Source: Nesterenkonia halophila (GTDB lineage: Bacteria > Actinomycetota > Actinomycetes > Actinomycetales > Micrococcaceae). Taken from it: a DNA stretch of 64,000 nucleotides. The position numbers and the translations under genes were made by a program. The stretch is taken from contig NZ_WIAX01000008.1 of assembly GCF_009467795.1 (NCBI RefSeq), positions 1 to 64,000 of the forward strand. Direction: 5' to 3'. Numbering within the stretch: the stretch's first letter is position 1; each line of letters begins with the position of its first letter. The notes beneath the pieces were generated by a model, which saw only the letters and a list, made by a program, of their open reading frames with translations, searched no databases and had not been told where the DNA came from. Shown here one piece after another: positions 62,423-64,000 of this stretch.

Positions 62423-62496
62423 CCGGATGTCACGTCCGCACCGGGTCGTCACGCCCGGGCCCGGACGTGACGACCCGGTGCGGACGTGACATCCGG
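62423..62496. repeat. Perfect 31-bp inverted repeat between pepP and the PHP gene
   Basis: The arms 62423-62453 (starts CCGGATGTCACGTCC) and 62466-62496 are exact reverse complements with a 12-nt loop. The word GTCACGTCC or its complement occurs three times. It lies between two divergently transcribed genes, so it cannot be their terminator. Tandem GGCTGGGCAGGGG words follow at once. It may be a REP- or MITE-like unit or a large operator. Confidence 0.7.
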
Positions 62497-62594
62497 GCTG
62501 GGCAGGGGGCTGGGCAGGGGTCGGACCGGGGTCAGCCGGCGAGGCGCGACGTCGTCGGTCTGCGCGGCGCTTCCGCGGGGATACAGTGAGGGGC

Positions 62595-63452
62595 ATGGGC
62601 GTCGACCTGCATGCGCACTCCTGGTACTCCGACGGCACCGAGCCCCCGGCGGCCGTGGTGGCCGCCGCCGCCCGCGCGGGGCTGGACGGCATCGCGCTGA
62701 CCGACCACGACACCACCGCCGGCTGGGCGGAGGCGATGCGTGCCGCGGGGGAGCACGGGGTGCTGCTGGTCCCGGGGACGGAGATCACCACGCTCTCTGC
62801 GGACGGCATCAGCGTGCACGTGCTCAGCTTCCTCCACGACCCGCACGAGCCCCAGCTCGCGGAGGCGATCCGCGGGGCCCGCGGAGGTCGCTGGGAGCGG
62901 GCGCGGCGGATGACCGAGCTGCTCGCCCAGGACTTCCCGCTGACCTGGGAGGACGTCCTGGCGCACGTGGCCGACGGCGCCACGCTGGGCCGACCGCACC
63001 TGGCCGACGCACTGGTCGCCGTCGGGGTCGTCGCCGATCGGCAGCAGGCCTTCGACCGTCTGCTGCACCGCAGCTCGCCCTACTACGTCCCGCAGCTGAA
63101 CATGCGTCCGGACGAGGCGATCCGGCTGATCCGCCGGGCCGGGGGAGTGCCGGTGCTCGCCCACGGGATGGCCTCCGCTCGCGGCCGGACGCTCGCGGCC
63201 GAACACCTGGAGGACCTCGTCGAGGCCGGGCTCGGCGGCGTCGAAGTCCGTCATCGGGACAATCCGCCGCAGGGGCGGCAGGTGCTGCTCGAGCTGGCCG
63301 CGCGCCACGATCTGCTGGTCACCGGGTCCTCGGACTACCACGGTGCCGGCAAACCGAACCTGATCGGGGAGAACACCACGGATCTGGACACTGTCGCCGA
63401 GCTACTCGATCTCGCCACCGGCGTCCCGGCGTACGGACATCTGCCGCGCTGA
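62595..63452 (+). CDS. PHP-domain phosphoesterase (TrpH/YciV-like)
   Basis: 285 residues. PHP metal motifs are MGVDLHAHSWYSDGTEPP, IALTDHDTTAGWAEAM, VLLVPGTEITT, VLAHGMAS and VTGSSDYHGAG. Homologues dephosphorylate 3',5'-bisnucleotides or act on RNA 5' ends. ATG at 62595 is chosen since TACAGT (62582-62587) ends 7 nt upstream; a GTG three codons earlier is too close to it. Confidence 0.9.
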   Translation: MGVDLHAHSWYSDGTEPPAAVVAAAARAGLDGIALTDHDTTAGWAEAMRAAGEHGVLLVPGTEITTLSADGISVHVLSFLHDPHEPQLAEAIRGARGGRWERARRMTELLAQDFPLTWEDVLAHVADGATLGRPHLADALVAVGVVADRQQAFDRLLHRSSPYYVPQLNMRPDEAIRLIRRAGGVPVLAHGMASARGRTLAAEHLEDLVEAGLGGVEVRHRDNPPQGRQVLLELAARHDLLVTGSSDYHGAGKPNLIGENTTDLDTVAELLDLATGVPAYGHLPR

Positions 63453-63535
63453 GGCGCGGGCGAGGTGGGGCCGGAGCGGCTGCTCCGACCCCACGGGCGG
63501 ACAGCCGCGGGCGAGGTCCCGTAGACTGGGAGGCC

Positions 63536-64000
63536 ATGACCGACGACGTGCTCCCCGCCCCCGCCCCGCAGCGGGCCCGGCGGCTGCCGCGCGCCCAGCG
63601 TCGGCGCCAGCTGCTCGACAGCGCGCTGCAGGTCTTCGTCGCCAAGGGGTACCACAGCACCTCGATGGACGACATCGCCGAAGTCGCCGAAGTCTCCAAG
63701 CCGGTGCTCTATCAGCATTTCCCGGGCAAGCATGAACTCTTCCTGGATCTGCTGGAGACGCATCTGGGCCAGCTCGAGGAGATGCTGGTCGCCGCGCTGA
63801 GCTCCACAGAGGACAACAAGGAGCGCGTCACGGCGACGATGACCGCCTTCTACGAGTTCATCTCCCGCGAGGACGAGGCCTACCGGCTGCTGCTCGCCTC
63901 CGGGATGGACAACGACGAGGCTGTCGAGTCCCGGCTGGACCGCTTCTTCGACCGGATCGCCGTCCGGATCGCCGAAGTCATCGTCGACGACACCGGCCAG
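63536..64000 (+). CDS. TetR-family regulator (3' end outside the window)
   Basis: The first 155 residues are present and the frame runs off the right edge. The helix-turn-helix is at about residues 22-70: RQLLDSALQVFVAKGYHSTS, EVAEVSKPVLYQHFPGKHEL. The rest is helical (AYRLLLASGMDNDEAVESRL). TAGACT (63522-63527) ends 8 nt before the ATG, with GGGAGG between. Target unknown; no matching operator is seen in its own short upstream gap. Confidence 0.88.
   Translation, partial: MTDDVLPAPAPQRARRLPRAQRRRQLLDSALQVFVAKGYHSTSMDDIAEVAEVSKPVLYQHFPGKHELFLDLLETHLGQLEEMLVAALSSTEDNKERVTATMTAFYEFISREDEAYRLLLASGMDNDEAVESRLDRFFDRIAVRIAEVIVDDTGQ

Overview
The window is high-GC (roughly 70 %) actinobacterial chromosome. 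The evidence is a full phenylacetate (paa) catabolon under a TetR-type PaaR, a SAM-IV riboswitch, the small actinobacterial DUF3117 protein, a single-chain dimeric-type glycyl-tRNA synthetase, a DivIVA-repeat protein, and many genes whose -10 box ends 6-8 nt before the start codon (leaderless layout). Micrococcales is the most likely order; the genus cannot be fixed from this sequence alone. Most of the window is ordinary chromosome; accessory DNA is limited to a short island behind glyS (29.4-32.6 kb) and probably one GIY-YIG gene (50.6-52.0 kb).

0-21 kb is catabolic. A short-chain fatty acid carrier (AtoE type) is followed by a thiolase/hydratase/3-hydroxyacyl-CoA dehydrogenase operon (the beta-oxidation half of phenylacetate breakdown). 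Next come a GlxA-type regulator wrecked by an internal deletion, an HD-domain protein, and a branched-chain 2-oxoacid dehydrogenase operon (E1alpha-E1beta-E2) divergent from an Lrp/AsnC regulator. Then follow paaZ, the epoxidase operon paaABCDE plus a paaG-like gene, and paaI-paaK-paaR. Four copies of a TetR-type operator sit in front of the thiolase operon, paaZ, paaA and paaI, so PaaR probably controls the whole route from phenylacetate to acetyl-CoA and succinyl-CoA.

21-29.4 kb holds metY and metX behind a SAM-IV riboswitch (methionine synthesis by direct sulfhydrylation), two esterase-type hydrolases, an S4 RNA-binding protein, a YdcZ-type transporter, a VOC protein and glyS. The last 51 bp of glyS recur with one mismatch 3.2 kb downstream. 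Between the copies lie a decayed IS481-type element, a Tat-exported metallo-beta-lactamase-fold hydrolase and about 0.86 kb without a supportable gene. This looks like the scar of an integration event into the glyS 3' end.

32.7-49.5 kb is mainly housekeeping: a GNAT protein, a tRNA-dihydrouridine synthase, dgt, a YbaK-type deacylase, dnaG, ppc, a prolyl oligopeptidase, a RibD/DHFR-like reductase, a drug-efflux-type ABC pair, a DUF4870 membrane protein, a sirtuin, a DivIVA-repeat membrane protein and DUF3117.

49.7-64 kb carries an O-methyltransferase, a membrane-anchored DUF4041/GIY-YIG protein with different base usage, an unrecognised membrane protein before a TatB-like protein, Mrp, a DUF899 protein, two aldo/keto reductases divergent from a LysR regulator with a clear T-N11-A box, two stress-type membrane proteins, an Xaa-Pro aminopeptidase, a PHP phosphoesterase and a TetR gene running off the end. 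A perfect 31-bp inverted repeat lies in the divergent gap before the PHP gene. No rRNA, tRNA or CRISPR array was seen.
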